From positions 257,233-321,232 of the forward strand of contig NZ_QJJZ01000001.1 in assembly GCF_003201775.1 (NCBI RefSeq): DNA of 64,000 nucleotides, in the 5' to 3' direction. A program made the translations under genes and the position numbers. The stretch comes from Arenibacter sp. ARW7G5Y1. Lineage in GTDB: Bacteria > Bacteroidota > Bacteroidia > Flavobacteriales > Flavobacteriaceae. Positions 25,062-34,795 of the stretch are shown one piece after another; the stretch's first letter is position 1, and every line of letters begins with the position of its first letter. The notes under the pieces were generated by a model, which saw nothing but the letters and a program-made list of their open reading frames with translations, did not search any database and was not told where the DNA came from.

Positions 25062-26159
25062 CTATAAGTCGAATTTTAGTTGTACGGTAAGTTCTTTTTG
25101 TTCCAAGGGTTCATTTTTTTCCGTATTTAAATTGGACAGGGAAATTCCTAATAGACGCACGGAATTTTCCAATTTTTCTTGATAGAGCAATTCTTGGGTA
25201 GTTTCCAATATCAAGGATTTATCAGCAATATAATAGGGAAGGGTCTTACTCCGTGTTTGAAGGGTGAAATCGCTATATTTTATCTTTAAGGTAACCGTTT
25301 TTCCTGATAACTTTGATTTCTTTAGGCGCTTTTCCAATTCTGTGACTATATTCTCCAACCGCTGGAGCATAAAGACCTCACTACTCAGGTTTTCCTCGAA
25401 TGTACGTTCCGCACCCACCGATTTCGGGATTCTATTGGGTTTTACCTCACTATTGTGTATTCCTCTAACTACATGGTAATAGTAATCCCCGCTTTTGCCA
25501 AAATTCTCCTTTAGAAATTCCACAGACTTCAGCTTAAGATCCTTCCCTGTAAAAATACCGAGATGATACATTTTATCGGCCGTGACTTTCCCTACACCAT
25601 AAAATTTTCTAATTTCCAAGTCTTCCAAAAAAGATATAACTTCTTCTGGATTCACCGTTTTTTGACCATTGGGCTTGTTGTAATCACTGGCAACTTTGGC
25701 CAGGAATTTATTGATGGATATTCCTGCCGATGCGGTAAGGCCCACTTCGTCAAAAATGCGCTGTCTTATTTCCATTGCTATAAGCGAAGCCGAGGGATTG
25801 CCTTTTTTATTGGTGGTTACGTCCAAATAGGCCTCATCCAAGGAAAGGGGTTCCACCAAATCTGTATAATCGAAAAAAATAGTTCTAATTTTAAGGGAAA
25901 TCTCTTTATAACGTTCAAAACGAGGTGGTACAAATATTAGGTCAGGACAGTTCCTTTTGGCCAAATAACCACTCATGGCGCTGCGCACCCCAAATTTCCT
26001 GGCCTCGTAACTGGCGGCCGAAACCACCCCCCTTTTTTCGGCCCCGCCAACTGCCACAGGCTTTCCCTTTAAAGCAGGGTTGTCCATTTGTTCCACGGAG
26101 GCGTAAAACGCATCCATATCCACATGGATTATTTTTCGTTGTGGGAAATCCAATTTCAT
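25062..26159 (-). CDS. dinB: DNA polymerase IV
   Basis: A 365-residue Y-family translesion polymerase. The palm motifs are IIHVDMDAFYASVEQ (N terminus) with the first catalytic Asp, and SLDEAYLD with the second Asp-Glu pair. A helix-hairpin-helix thumb (FYGVGKVTADKMYHLG) and the little-finger domain follow. It lacks an obvious beta-clamp peptide of the E. coli type, though the C terminus was not checked closely. Single gene, convergent with pyk. Confidence 0.95.
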   Translation of the reverse strand: MKLDFPQRKIIHVDMDAFYASVEQMDNPALKGKPVAVGGAEKRGVVSAASYEARKFGVRSAMSGYLAKRNCPDLIFVPPRFERYKEISLKIRTIFFDYTDLVEPLSLDEAYLDVTTNKKGNPSASLIAMEIRQRIFDEVGLTASAGISINKFLAKVASDYNKPNGQKTVNPEEVISFLEDLEIRKFYGVGKVTADKMYHLGIFTGKDLKLKSVEFLKENFGKSGDYYYHVVRGIHNSEVKPNRIPKSVGAERTFEENLSSEVFMLQRLENIVTELEKRLKKSKLSGKTVTLKIKYSDFTLQTRSKTLPYYIADKSLILETTQELLYQEKLENSVRLLGISLSNLNTEKNEPLEQKELTVQLKFDL

Positions 26160-26219
26160 AACGTAAATTTATAACAAGTTGGCGCTATATGGCCCCAACT
26201 AAAATGTTAAACATCCTAT

Positions 26220-26912
26220 ATGGGCAAGGAACAATTTGGATTAAAGGAGAAAACCGCCATTATATTGGGCGCTACTGGCTTAACAGGAGGGTTTTTGTTG
26301 CAGATGTTGCTCAAGGATGAACGCTATATAAGAATAAAACTATTTACCAGAAGCAGTATTGGATTTTCCCATCCAAAATTGGAGGAGCATATAGTAGACC
26401 TTCTTACATTGGAAAGTTATAAGAATGATTTTCTAGCGGATGAGGTCTTTTGTTGTATTGGTACTACCAAAGCAAAAACCCCCGATACCGAAATGTACAG
26501 GAGAATAGATTTTGGGATACCTGTTACGGCAGCCAAAATTTGTAGGGATAAAGGTATTAATACATTTTTGGTCATCTCTGCTATGGGAGCCAATTCCAAA
26601 AGCGGTGTTAACTACAATAGGATAAAAGGGGAAATGGAAGAGGCTGTTTTAAAGTGTGGCATCCCCAACACCTATATTTTACAGCCATCGTTGATAGGTG
26701 GCAAGCGGGACGAGAAACGGATAGGGGAATGGATTGCCAAACGGTTTATGAAAGTTCTTGATTATATACTTGTAGGACCTTTGGAAAAATATAGATCCAT
26801 AGATCCAGAAGTTATTGCTACTGCCATGGTTTGGTTGGCCAACAATAACTATGAAAAAACAAGAATCCAGTCCGATGAAATTAGGAATATTTATCAGGAA
26901 CTTTCTAAGTGA
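26220..26912 (+). CDS. NAD(P)H-binding atypical SDR (HTATIP2-like)
   Basis: A 230-residue Rossmann protein. The cofactor loop is LGATGLTGGFLLQML (17-31), the atypical TGxxGxx(G/A)-like form. Next come CCIGTTKAKT, where NmrA/HTATIP2-type proteins contact the cofactor, and YNRIKGEMEEAV with the Tyr-x-x-x-Lys pair. Length and motifs fit the short atypical SDRs related to human TIP30/HTATIP2. The substrate is unknown, and a regulatory redox-sensing role is possible. It diverges from dinB across 60 bp that hold an inverted repeat (AGTTGG/CCAACT, 26177-26200). Confidence 0.8.
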   Translation: MGKEQFGLKEKTAIILGATGLTGGFLLQMLLKDERYIRIKLFTRSSIGFSHPKLEEHIVDLLTLESYKNDFLADEVFCCIGTTKAKTPDTEMYRRIDFGIPVTAAKICRDKGINTFLVISAMGANSKSGVNYNRIKGEMEEAVLKCGIPNTYILQPSLIGGKRDEKRIGEWIAKRFMKVLDYILVGPLEKYRSIDPEVIATAMVWLANNNYEKTRIQSDEIRNIYQELSK

Positions 26913-26934
26913 GCTAGTTAACCAATTTTTATAA

Positions 26935-27408
26935 ATGATAGAAATAGAGCGAAAATTTTTAGTGAAGTCGGAAGATTTCAAATCGGACGCTATTAAAAAT
27001 GAAAGAATTGTTCAAGGGTTTTTAAATACGGACCCCCTAAGAACTGTAAGGGTCAGAATCAAGGGAGACAAGGGGTTTATTACAGTGAAGGGAAAGGGCA
27101 ACCAAAGTGGAACCACGCGTTTTGAATGGGAAAAGGAAATAGCTGTCAAAGAAGCCGATGCCTTGATACAATTATCGGAACCTGGGGTCATAGATAAGGT
27201 GAGGTACTATATTGAAGTAGGGAGGCACATTTATGAAGTGGATGAATTCCTAGGGGACAATTCGGGATTGATAGTTGCGGAAATTGAATTGGAAGACGAG
27301 GCTGAGGACTTTTTAAAGCCAAGTTGGCTAGGACAGGAGGTTACGGCAGATATCAAATATTACAATTCACAGTTGAGCAAAAACCCTTTTAAGACATGGA
27401 AAAAATAA
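26935..27408 (+). CDS. CYTH-domain protein (triphosphate tunnel metalloenzyme)
   Basis: A 157-residue protein beginning with the ExExK signature (E3-I-E5-R-K7, MIEIERKFLV). Alternating basic and acidic strands follow (TVRVRIKGDKGFITVKGK, then EIELEDE), which line the eight-stranded tunnel. The family binds triphosphates with Mg2+ or Mn2+; most bacterial members of this size act as inorganic triphosphatases, and some are class IV adenylate cyclases. The ORF of the next gene overlaps its end by 13 nt. Confidence 0.87.
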   Translation: MIEIERKFLVKSEDFKSDAIKNERIVQGFLNTDPLRTVRVRIKGDKGFITVKGKGNQSGTTRFEWEKEIAVKEADALIQLSEPGVIDKVRYYIEVGRHIYEVDEFLGDNSGLIVAEIELEDEAEDFLKPSWLGQEVTADIKYYNSQLSKNPFKTWKK

Positions 27409-27899
27409 GGTTCTTATGTGTTATTTTGTTATTGGGACTGTTATTTTCCTGTAAAGACTCGGGAGAGGTGGCAAGTGTAAAAATAGACCAGCAACTTGCT
27501 GAATCAGAGCTTCCCGTGGCCCAATTGAAGAAGCGTTTGGAAGCACAAGGGTTTCAGACTTTCAATTATATAGATGAAAAAACCATGGACACCATCTTGA
27601 TGCAGCAATATTTTATTGCCTTTTTAAAGAGTGGTCCAAATCGCTCCCAATCCAAGGCAGAGGCAGATAGTCTACAGGCCTTGCATTTAGCCCATTTGGG
27701 AAGTATGTACGAGCAGGGCTATGCCGATATTTCCGGTCCTTTTGGTGATAATGGGGATATACGTGGTATTACCATCTACAATGTGCCGACCCAAGAAATG
27801 GCAGATAGTCTGGCCAAAATGGACCCCATAGTCAAGTCAGGACGCTTGGCGATAGAAATACACCCATGGTGGGCAGCAAAGGGATATAAACTAAGATAG
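27396..27899 (+). CDS. Lipoprotein with YciI-like domain
   Basis: A 167-residue exported lipoprotein (lipobox LLFSC, Cys19). Residues 70-165 follow the YCII pattern: YFIAFLKSGPNRSQSKAEA, then LHLAHLGSMYEQGYADISGPFGD, ITIYNVPT, and AIEIHPWW near the end. YciI-like domains are ferredoxin-fold and often have a His-Asp pair, but their function is mostly unknown. An envelope-anchored YciI is less common than the cytosolic form. The gene overlaps the CYTH gene by 13 nt and its 3' end overlaps the convergent tetR gene by 9 nt. Confidence 0.78.
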   Translation: MEKIRFLCVILLLGLLFSCKDSGEVASVKIDQQLAESELPVAQLKKRLEAQGFQTFNYIDEKTMDTILMQQYFIAFLKSGPNRSQSKAEADSLQALHLAHLGSMYEQGYADISGPFGDNGDIRGITIYNVPTQEMADSLAKMDPIVKSGRLAIEIHPWWAAKGYKLR

Positions 27900-28481
27900 T
27901 TTGGAGGCATAAGCTTGGGTTGCTATACCTCTAAGATTGTTAATGACAAGATGTTCCAAAAGTTCCGTACTGCTGTACTTGTCAAAGAGATTGTTGCTTG
28001 AAAAAAGCACGTATTCCAGTCGGTTTAAATATAATAGGGAAGTTAGTTCCAAATTGACGTTCATTCTTATTTGCCCCTTAATTTGAGCCTGTTGTAACAG
28101 ATCAAAAACGCAATCATGTATTTCCTTTGCCCTAAATTCATTGAATAGTTCATTGGCCCGTGGATAGTATTTTTGTAAACCCAATAAAAATGACGGACTG
28201 AACTTTTTAAGATTATTCAACCCTATCCGGTAAATTGAAATAACACCTTGGATAGGGTTGTTTTTTTCTCTTTTTCTTACCTCTGTTATCTCAGTCTGTA
28301 CACCTGTCAATAGGTATTTGAGACTTTCCTGAACAATTTCTTCCTTGCTCGAAAAATACCTATAGATCGTTTTTTTTGAGATGCCCATTTCATGGGCCAG
28401 GTCATCCAGGGTAAATCGTTTGCTTCCAAATTTTAAAAATTTGGAAATGGCAAATTCTAAAAATTCTTCCTGATTCTCCAT
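27891..28481 (-). CDS. TetR/AcrR-family transcriptional regulator
   Basis: A 196-residue regulator with the helix-turn-helix at about 23-45 (FTLDDLAHEMGISKKTIYRYF), the standard TetR N terminus. The C-terminal domain is helical and would bind a ligand and dimerise. It is the last gene of the efflux operon, 18 bp after the outer-membrane gene. The position suggests that it represses the RND system. A second regulator lies at the operon's 5' end (34231-34734). Confidence 0.87.
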   Translation of the reverse strand: MENQEEFLEFAISKFLKFGSKRFTLDDLAHEMGISKKTIYRYFSSKEEIVQESLKYLLTGVQTEITEVRKREKNNPIQGVISIYRIGLNNLKKFSPSFLLGLQKYYPRANELFNEFRAKEIHDCVFDLLQQAQIKGQIRMNVNLELTSLLYLNRLEYVLFSSNNLFDKYSSTELLEHLVINNLRGIATQAYASKLS

Positions 28482-28499
28482 GGCCTGTAAATTTGCCTT

Positions 28500-29912
28500 C
28501 TATTTCCAGCCACCACCCAAGGCGCGATACAATTCTACTGTAGCCGATAATTGGGATAGTTTATTGGTAATAAGATTTAATTCGGCACTCAATGCACTTT
28601 GTCTAGCTGTTAACAGATCCAAATAGTTGGCGTAACCATTTTTTAACAACTCTTCAGAATTACTTTCTGCTTTGCGCAAGGCTTCCACTTCATTTTTTCT
28701 AAACTCGAATTTCTTGGTTTCAGCTTCATACGAAAACAACGCATTGGACACTTCGCTACCTGCTACCAATAAGGTTTTCTTAAAATTTAAGAAGGAACTT
28801 TCTTGATTCGCAAGAGCCACTTCTTTTTGTGTCTTTAGTTTTCTTTGGTTTAAAAGTGGTTGTGTTAATCCGCCAACTACTGTTGCAAATAGTGAGTTTG
28901 CATTAAGTAGATTGTCTAACTCCAAACTTTGCAAACCCCCTGAAGCAGTTAGGGTCAGGGAAGGATAGAAGCTACTTTTGGCCACATTGGTCAACTCAAA
29001 ATCTTTAATTAGGGCATATTCTGCAGCCATAACGTCCGGCCTGTTTCTTAGTAATCTCGCAGGTACACCCAGCTCTATTTCCTGATCAATACTTTGATTG
29101 TCCAATCTACTTCTTTCAAACTCTTGGGGTGCTTTACCAAGTAAAATGCTCAATGTATTTTCAGCTTTGAAAATAGCGGCCTCAATATCTATTTGTAGGG
29201 CTCTGGCGCTATTGTACTGCGCTATGTTTTGGTCTACTGCCACCTGGGTTACTTGTCCGGCTTCTTTTAAGGCTTTAATAGTTTCAACACCACTTTTCCT
29301 GGTTGCTATGGTTTGCTTTGTTACCTCCAACTGTGCATCCAAAGCCAATAGGTTGTAATAGGTATTTGCAATGTTGGAAATCAATTGTGTTTTTACAGCT
29401 TGATGTCCAGCAACACTTTGTAGATAATCTGCCTGTGATGCTCTTTTATTGCTTCTTATTTTTCCCCAAATATCGGCTTCCCAAGATAAGTTGGCAGTAA
29501 TATCGTAAGTGTCCAAACCTCCACTAAATATAGAACCGAACTGACTGTTCTCTGAATATTCCTGATGGGTATAGTTGGGACCCGCACTCAATGTTGGCAA
29601 ATAACCTGCTTTCCCTTGTTTTGCGTAGGCTTCGGCAGCTATCATTTGCTGAATAGCGATTCGAATGTCCATATTGTTTTGCAGACCCTCCTCTATATAT
29701 TGTTCAAGATATTGATCTTTGAACAAATCTTTCCAAGATAGGTCTGCTATGGAAACACTATCTGTTGGAAGGTTTTCGGTTCTAAAAAGCGCTTTGGTTT
29801 CTATCTCCGGCCTTACATAATCCCGTGCAACAAAACAACTTTGTAATGTGATGGCAACTAATAGTAAAAGTGTGCCTTTACCTAAATTTTTATGTGATAT
29901 AATTGATTTCAT
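28500..29912 (-). CDS. Efflux outer-membrane lipoprotein, TolC/NodT family
   Basis: A 470-residue outer-membrane factor. The lipobox is LQSC (about residue 26), so it is acylated like OprM. Two OEP repeats are visible, each with long heptad-rich helices (SNIANTYYNLLALDAQL, and SFLNFKKTLLVAGSEVSNALF). It makes the outer-membrane channel of the tripartite pump encoded by the next genes upstream. Gap 5 bp to the RND gene. Confidence 0.92.
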   Translation of the reverse strand: MKSIISHKNLGKGTLLLLVAITLQSCFVARDYVRPEIETKALFRTENLPTDSVSIADLSWKDLFKDQYLEQYIEEGLQNNMDIRIAIQQMIAAEAYAKQGKAGYLPTLSAGPNYTHQEYSENSQFGSIFSGGLDTYDITANLSWEADIWGKIRSNKRASQADYLQSVAGHQAVKTQLISNIANTYYNLLALDAQLEVTKQTIATRKSGVETIKALKEAGQVTQVAVDQNIAQYNSARALQIDIEAAIFKAENTLSILLGKAPQEFERSRLDNQSIDQEIELGVPARLLRNRPDVMAAEYALIKDFELTNVAKSSFYPSLTLTASGGLQSLELDNLLNANSLFATVVGGLTQPLLNQRKLKTQKEVALANQESSFLNFKKTLLVAGSEVSNALFSYEAETKKFEFRKNEVEALRKAESNSEELLKNGYANYLDLLTARQSALSAELNLITNKLSQLSATVELYRALGGGWK

Positions 29913-29917
29913 TGTTC

Positions 29918-32900
29918 TTAATCTTCTAAAGTTTGTACTGCGGGTTTACTAGAAACTTTTTCTTGTAGCCACTGAAATAATATAAATAGTATTGGGATTA
30001 CAAAGACACCTAAAATGGTTCCTATTAGCATGCCTCCTGCAGCACCGGTACCAATGGAATTGTTTCCTTCTGCCCCTACGCCATTTGCCAATACTAATGG
30101 CATTAATCCTAAGATAAAGGCAAATGAGGTCATTAATATTGGACGTAAACGGGCCTTGGCTCCGTGGATAGCGGCATCAACAATACTCTCGCCATTTTTT
30201 CGTCTTTGTAATGCAAACTCTACAATTAGGATGGCGTTTTTAGCCAGCAATCCTATTAGCATGATTAAGGCAATTTGAAAGTAAATATTATTTTCAAGTC
30301 CAAAAAACTTCGTGCTTATATAGGCGCCAAATACACCGAACGGTAATGATAAAACTACTGCAAATGGTAATAAGTAGCTTTCGTACTGTGCACTCAATAA
30401 GAAATACACAAATAGAATACTTAATATAAAAATAAAGGTGGTTTGGTTTCCTGCATTCACCTCTTCGCGTGTTAAACCGGAATAGGCAACGGTATAATTA
30501 CTGGGAAGTTTTGCAACCTCCTCCTCAATAACCCTAATGGCATCACCAGTACTAAATCCGGGGTTTGTTGCACCTGTGATACTTGTGGAATTAAATAAGT
30601 TGAAACGCGTTACCGATTGGGGTCCATAAACACGTTTTAGATTTACAAACTGTGTAATTGGTGTCATTTCCCCCGTGTTGGTTCTCACGTACATACTGTT
30701 CAAGGCACTTTTATCTGCCCTGTCTTCTGGTAAGGCCTGTATGTAGACCCTAAATTGTTTTCCGAATCGTGAAAAATCCGACGCATAAATTCCTCCAATG
30801 TATCCTTGAAGCGTGGAAAAGATGCTGGTTATGGAAACTCCCTTTTCTTTTGCTAAAGGTACATTCACCTCCATTTCGTATTGGGGGTAATTGGTATTAA
30901 ATGCTGAGGTTGCGTATTTTATTTCCGGCCGTTGCATTAAGGCCATGGTAAAATCATTTTTAACCTTATCCAAATCCGAAAACTCTCCTCCAAACTTATC
31001 CAATAAATTTATTTCGAAACCTGCGGAGTTACCAAAACCGCGGATACTAGGTGGTGAAAAGAAAATAATATTGGCATCAGGAATAGTGGCTGCTATACCA
31101 AATAATTTTCCTGTAATGGCCTGTGCAGATAAGGCTTCATCCTTACGTTCGCCCCAATCCTTAAGTTTTATAATCCCAAACCCAAAGTTACTTCCCGATC
31201 CACTAATTATACTTCTACCTTTAATAAAGTTAACGGCTACAATACCATCCATACCGTCTATTCTGTCGAATAATTTTCTTGCAACGGCATCTGTTCTATC
31301 CAAAGAAGCCCCTGGTGGTAATTCAATATTTGCGAAAATAATCCCTCTATCCTCATTAGGGACAAAACCTGTTGGAGTTGTTGTTGATGCCCAATAAATA
31401 CCAACAACCGCGATGATCAATAGTAAAACAGAAACAAATTTTCTTTTGTATAAAAACTGAAGTGATTTACCATATCTATCTACTGTGGCATTAAAGCCAC
31501 GATTGAATAAAGTGTAAAAGCGTTTTAAAGGACTTTTTCCCTTTAATTCTTCGTCCCCCTTGTGTCCTTTTAGTAATAGGGCACACAATGCCGGGCTTAA
31601 TGTTAAAGCATTTACTGCAGAAATAAGGATGGCAATAATTAAGGTAACACCAAATTGCTCATAAAATACACCTGTTGGCCCCGTTACAAATGTCACCGGA
31701 ATAAATACCGCAGCCATTACAAGTGTAATTGAAATAATAGCTCCTGAAATTTCGTTCATGGCTGTTAGGGTCGCTTTTTTGGGATTGTGTTCCCCGTTGT
31801 CCATCTTGGCATGAACAGCTTCAACAACAACAATGGCATCATCTACCACTATACCAATGGCAAGTACCAAGGCGAATAGTGTTAATAAGTTGATGGAATA
31901 ACCAAAAACATTCAAGAAGAAGAAGGTACCAATAATGGAAACCGGTACTGCAATTGCTGGAATTAGCGTAGAACGAAAATCTTGTAAGAAGATAAATACC
32001 ACTAAGAAAACCAATAAAAAGGCTTCCAATAAGGTGGTTACTACCTTATCAATAGACGCATTTAAGAATAAACTTGTGTCGTAGGGTACAAAAATGTCCA
32101 AGCCTTCAGGAAGGTCACTTTTAACCGATTCCAAAGTAACTTTAATATTCTCAATAATTTCTTGGGCGTTGGAACCCTTTGTTTGAAAGATTCCCATGAA
32201 CACGGCTGGATGGCCCTTGCTCATCGCATTCGCCGCGTAGGATTGTGCATCCAGTTCAATGGTAGCAACATCTTTTAGACGTAAAAACTCCCCGTCTCCC
32301 AATGCTTTGATTACAATATCGCTGTATTGGCTTTCGTCCTTAAAACGTCCGCTATAGGTTAATGTATATGAAAACGATTCGCCATTATTCTGACCTAAGG
32401 AACCAGCGGCCGCTTCTAAATTTTGCTCTGCCAATGCTGCAGAAATATCTGAAGGAATTAAACCATAAGATGCCAACTTTTCTGGATTTAGCCAGATTCG
32501 CATGGCATAGTCCTGTTGTGAGAACACACTAACATCTCCAACACCACTAATACGCTGCATTGCCGGAATAACGTTAATTTTAAGGTAATTCTGAATAAAG
32601 GTAGCATCATAATCTTCGCTTTCAGAATACATGGAAATAAACATTAATGCACTCGTTTCTTGCTTTTGTGTTGTTACCCCGGTTTGGGTTACCTCTTGAG
32701 GTAATAAAGGGGTTGCCCTTGCTACACGGTTTTGCACATTGACGGCTGCAATATCTGCATCAATTTCTTGATTGAAATAAACGGTAATTTCTGCAGCACC
32801 TGTATTGGATGCGGTAGAGGTTAGGTAGGTCATACCTTCCACACCATTAATCTGTTCTTCAATTGGAATAATGACACTTTCCAAAACGGTCTCGGCATTG

Positions 32901-33055
32901 GCTCCAGTATAATTGGCAGTAACTTTAATAGTTGGTGGCGCAATATCCGGGTATTCCTCTATGGGTAAGCTAGTAATACTTATAATTCCTAGTAAAACTA
33001 TGATAATAGAGATTACCGTTGAAAGAACGGGTCTTTCAATAAATGTTTTTAACAT
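29918..33055 (-). CDS. RND efflux transporter permease, HAE1/AcrB family
   Basis: A 1045-residue inner-membrane proton antiporter. It starts MLKTFIERPVLSTVISI like AcrB/MexB. The proton-relay helix is LALVLAIGIVVDDAIVVVE, with the conserved Asp-Asp pair. Two periplasmic porter domains and 12 transmembrane helices are present. It exports hydrophobic or amphipathic compounds; the substrate is unknown. Nearly all RND motifs are intact. It lies 25 bp after the adaptor gene. Confidence 0.96.
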   Translation of the reverse strand: MLKTFIERPVLSTVISIIIVLLGIISITSLPIEEYPDIAPPTIKVTANYTGANAETVLESVIIPIEEQINGVEGMTYLTSTASNTGAAEITVYFNQEIDADIAAVNVQNRVARATPLLPQEVTQTGVTTQKQETSALMFISMYSESEDYDATFIQNYLKINVIPAMQRISGVGDVSVFSQQDYAMRIWLNPEKLASYGLIPSDISAALAEQNLEAAAGSLGQNNGESFSYTLTYSGRFKDESQYSDIVIKALGDGEFLRLKDVATIELDAQSYAANAMSKGHPAVFMGIFQTKGSNAQEIIENIKVTLESVKSDLPEGLDIFVPYDTSLFLNASIDKVVTTLLEAFLLVFLVVFIFLQDFRSTLIPAIAVPVSIIGTFFFLNVFGYSINLLTLFALVLAIGIVVDDAIVVVEAVHAKMDNGEHNPKKATLTAMNEISGAIISITLVMAAVFIPVTFVTGPTGVFYEQFGVTLIIAILISAVNALTLSPALCALLLKGHKGDEELKGKSPLKRFYTLFNRGFNATVDRYGKSLQFLYKRKFVSVLLLIIAVVGIYWASTTTPTGFVPNEDRGIIFANIELPPGASLDRTDAVARKLFDRIDGMDGIVAVNFIKGRSIISGSGSNFGFGIIKLKDWGERKDEALSAQAITGKLFGIAATIPDANIIFFSPPSIRGFGNSAGFEINLLDKFGGEFSDLDKVKNDFTMALMQRPEIKYATSAFNTNYPQYEMEVNVPLAKEKGVSITSIFSTLQGYIGGIYASDFSRFGKQFRVYIQALPEDRADKSALNSMYVRTNTGEMTPITQFVNLKRVYGPQSVTRFNLFNSTSITGATNPGFSTGDAIRVIEEEVAKLPSNYTVAYSGLTREEVNAGNQTTFIFILSILFVYFLLSAQYESYLLPFAVVLSLPFGVFGAYISTKFFGLENNIYFQIALIMLIGLLAKNAILIVEFALQRRKNGESIVDAAIHGAKARLRPILMTSFAFILGLMPLVLANGVGAEGNNSIGTGAAGGMLIGTILGVFVIPILFILFQWLQEKVSSKPAVQTLED

Positions 33056-33080
33056 GGCTACTATTTTTGTGAGTTGGGGA

Positions 33081-34217
33081 CTAGTTTTTAAATAATGTTG
33101 CTACGGGTTGAATGGCATCTTCAAAAGAAGTTTCTTGAGGGATAATGGCCATTCCGTTTCTTAGTTTGCCTACACCCGATACTATAATTTTGTCATTGTC
33201 ATCTACACCAGAGTCAACAACATATAAGTTACCTACCGTTCCCTTTATTTTTACAATGGAAGTTTCTACCTTGTTGTCGGCCCCAAGCTTAAATATCATT
33301 ATGTTTCCTTGTTGCTCAAAAGTGGCTGATTGAGGTACTACTATAGCGTCTTTATATTCTATAGGGAATCTTATTTTACCGCTATTTCCATTGGTTAAGA
33401 TTTCGTTTGGATTGTTAAAAGCGGCTCTAATTTTTATGGTTCCGGTACTTTGATTTACTTGGCCTGTACTGGTTTGAATACGTCCTTTTTCCGAATAAAT
33501 TTTACCGTTGGCCAAAACCAGACTTAAATCTGGGGAATTTTTAATACGTTCTGCTTTACTTTTTCCTTCGGAATTTTGTAAATGGTCTATGTATTGTGCT
33601 TCATTGAAACTAAAAAATGCATATACCTGGTCAATTTCACTAACTGTTGTTAGCGGGGTAGCGTCATTTGGACTTATTAAGGCACCTTCTCTAAAGTTTA
33701 TGGCACCAACATAACCATCAATAGGACTTTTAATGGTGGCATAGCCAATGTTTGCTGAAACTCCGCTATAACTGGCCTTGGCCTGTGCTAAATTGGCTTT
33801 GGCGGTTTCCAACTGAACTGGACTAATAATGTTTTTTTCTACAAGGGGGATCAATTTGTCTACCTCCACTTGTGCTACATTAACACGTGCTTTTGCCGCA
33901 ACCGCATCTTGATTTAAAGCTTGTGTTTCCAATTTAAAAAGCACTTGTCCCTTTTTTACTTTTTGACCTTCATCTACGTATACTTTTTCAATATATCCCG
34001 AGGTTTTGGCCCTTACATCACTGTTTACCCTACCCTCAATGGTTGCGGGATAATCTATATATCCTGTTACGGTCTTATGTTCCACTTGTGATACCGGAAA
34101 AGGTAGTAATGGCGGGGCTTGTTGTGCCGCAGCAGCGTTTTCTTGTTTGCTGCCACAGCTCACAATAACTAAGAATAAACTTAGTCCTAGAATGGTATAT
34201 AATTTATTATTCTTCAT
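33081..34217 (-). CDS. RND periplasmic adaptor (membrane fusion) lipoprotein
   Basis: A 378-residue adaptor. The N-terminal lipobox is VIVSC (Cys21). A lipoyl/barrel-sandwich half-motif (ATIEGRVNSDVRAKTSGYIEKVYVDEGQKVKKGQVLFKLE) is followed by a helical hairpin and the second half, then beta-barrel and membrane-proximal domains. It bridges the permease and outer-membrane channel. Gap 13 bp to the regulator gene upstream. Confidence 0.94.
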   Translation of the reverse strand: MKNNKLYTILGLSLFLVIVSCGSKQENAAAAQQAPPLLPFPVSQVEHKTVTGYIDYPATIEGRVNSDVRAKTSGYIEKVYVDEGQKVKKGQVLFKLETQALNQDAVAAKARVNVAQVEVDKLIPLVEKNIISPVQLETAKANLAQAKASYSGVSANIGYATIKSPIDGYVGAINFREGALISPNDATPLTTVSEIDQVYAFFSFNEAQYIDHLQNSEGKSKAERIKNSPDLSLVLANGKIYSEKGRIQTSTGQVNQSTGTIKIRAAFNNPNEILTNGNSGKIRFPIEYKDAIVVPQSATFEQQGNIMIFKLGADNKVETSIVKIKGTVGNLYVVDSGVDDNDKIIVSGVGKLRNGMAIIPQETSFEDAIQPVATLFKN

Positions 34218-34230
34218 TTTTAAGTTGAGT

Positions 34231-34734
34231 TTAGATATGGAATTTGTTGCTAATTAATTTTTCTCTTAATTCTTTAACTGAAGATGTAGCTTCATCTACA
34301 AACTTGACGTAATCATTATGAAAGCTTAAATCGAACTTTTCGTCGTCATTTTCAATTTTTAATTTGTTTTGGTTTTCTTTATATGCTTTAATTTCTAAAT
34401 GGATGGCCCTTTCTGCATTCCAATGGCTGATCATTCTATCTACATGCTGAATAATTGTATTTTTATTGATTATAAAGTACTTTTTACGGTCTCCTGTCTT
34501 TGTGTAATACTCAATTTTATTTAAATCTTGTAAATGATTAAGATGTGTGGAAATTGTACTTTTACTTGCACATAGTATAGTTACCATATCTTCAAAAGTG
34601 GATCCTTTCTTTCCAGTTAGGATTATATATGCCATAATACGTGCAGCAACAGGAGCCAATTGCTCTCTGCCCTCTAAATGAACGCCCAGTTTTTCAACCA
34701 GGGCCATTTTCTGTTTGCAGATGTTGTTTTTCAT
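34231..34734 (-). CDS. GbsR/MarR-family winged-helix transcriptional regulator
   Basis: A 167-residue winged-helix protein. Residues about 28-85 form the DNA-binding domain, with the recognition helix region CASKSTISTHLNHLQDL and the wing YYTKTGDRKKYFII. The long C-terminal helices would dimerise. It is the first gene of the efflux operon (regulator - adaptor - RND - OMF - TetR), so it is transcribed from the same promoter it probably controls. The promoter carries an operator-like palindrome. Confidence 0.85.
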   Translation of the reverse strand: MKNNICKQKMALVEKLGVHLEGREQLAPVAARIMAYIILTGKKGSTFEDMVTILCASKSTISTHLNHLQDLNKIEYYTKTGDRKKYFIINKNTIIQHVDRMISHWNAERAIHLEIKAYKENQNKLKIENDDEKFDLSFHNDYVKFVDEATSSVKELREKLISNKFHI

Positions 34735-34795
34735 TTTGAATAGCTTTATTACTGTTTTTGGAACAAAAATTATTTGTATTCAGTAAAATAAGGCG

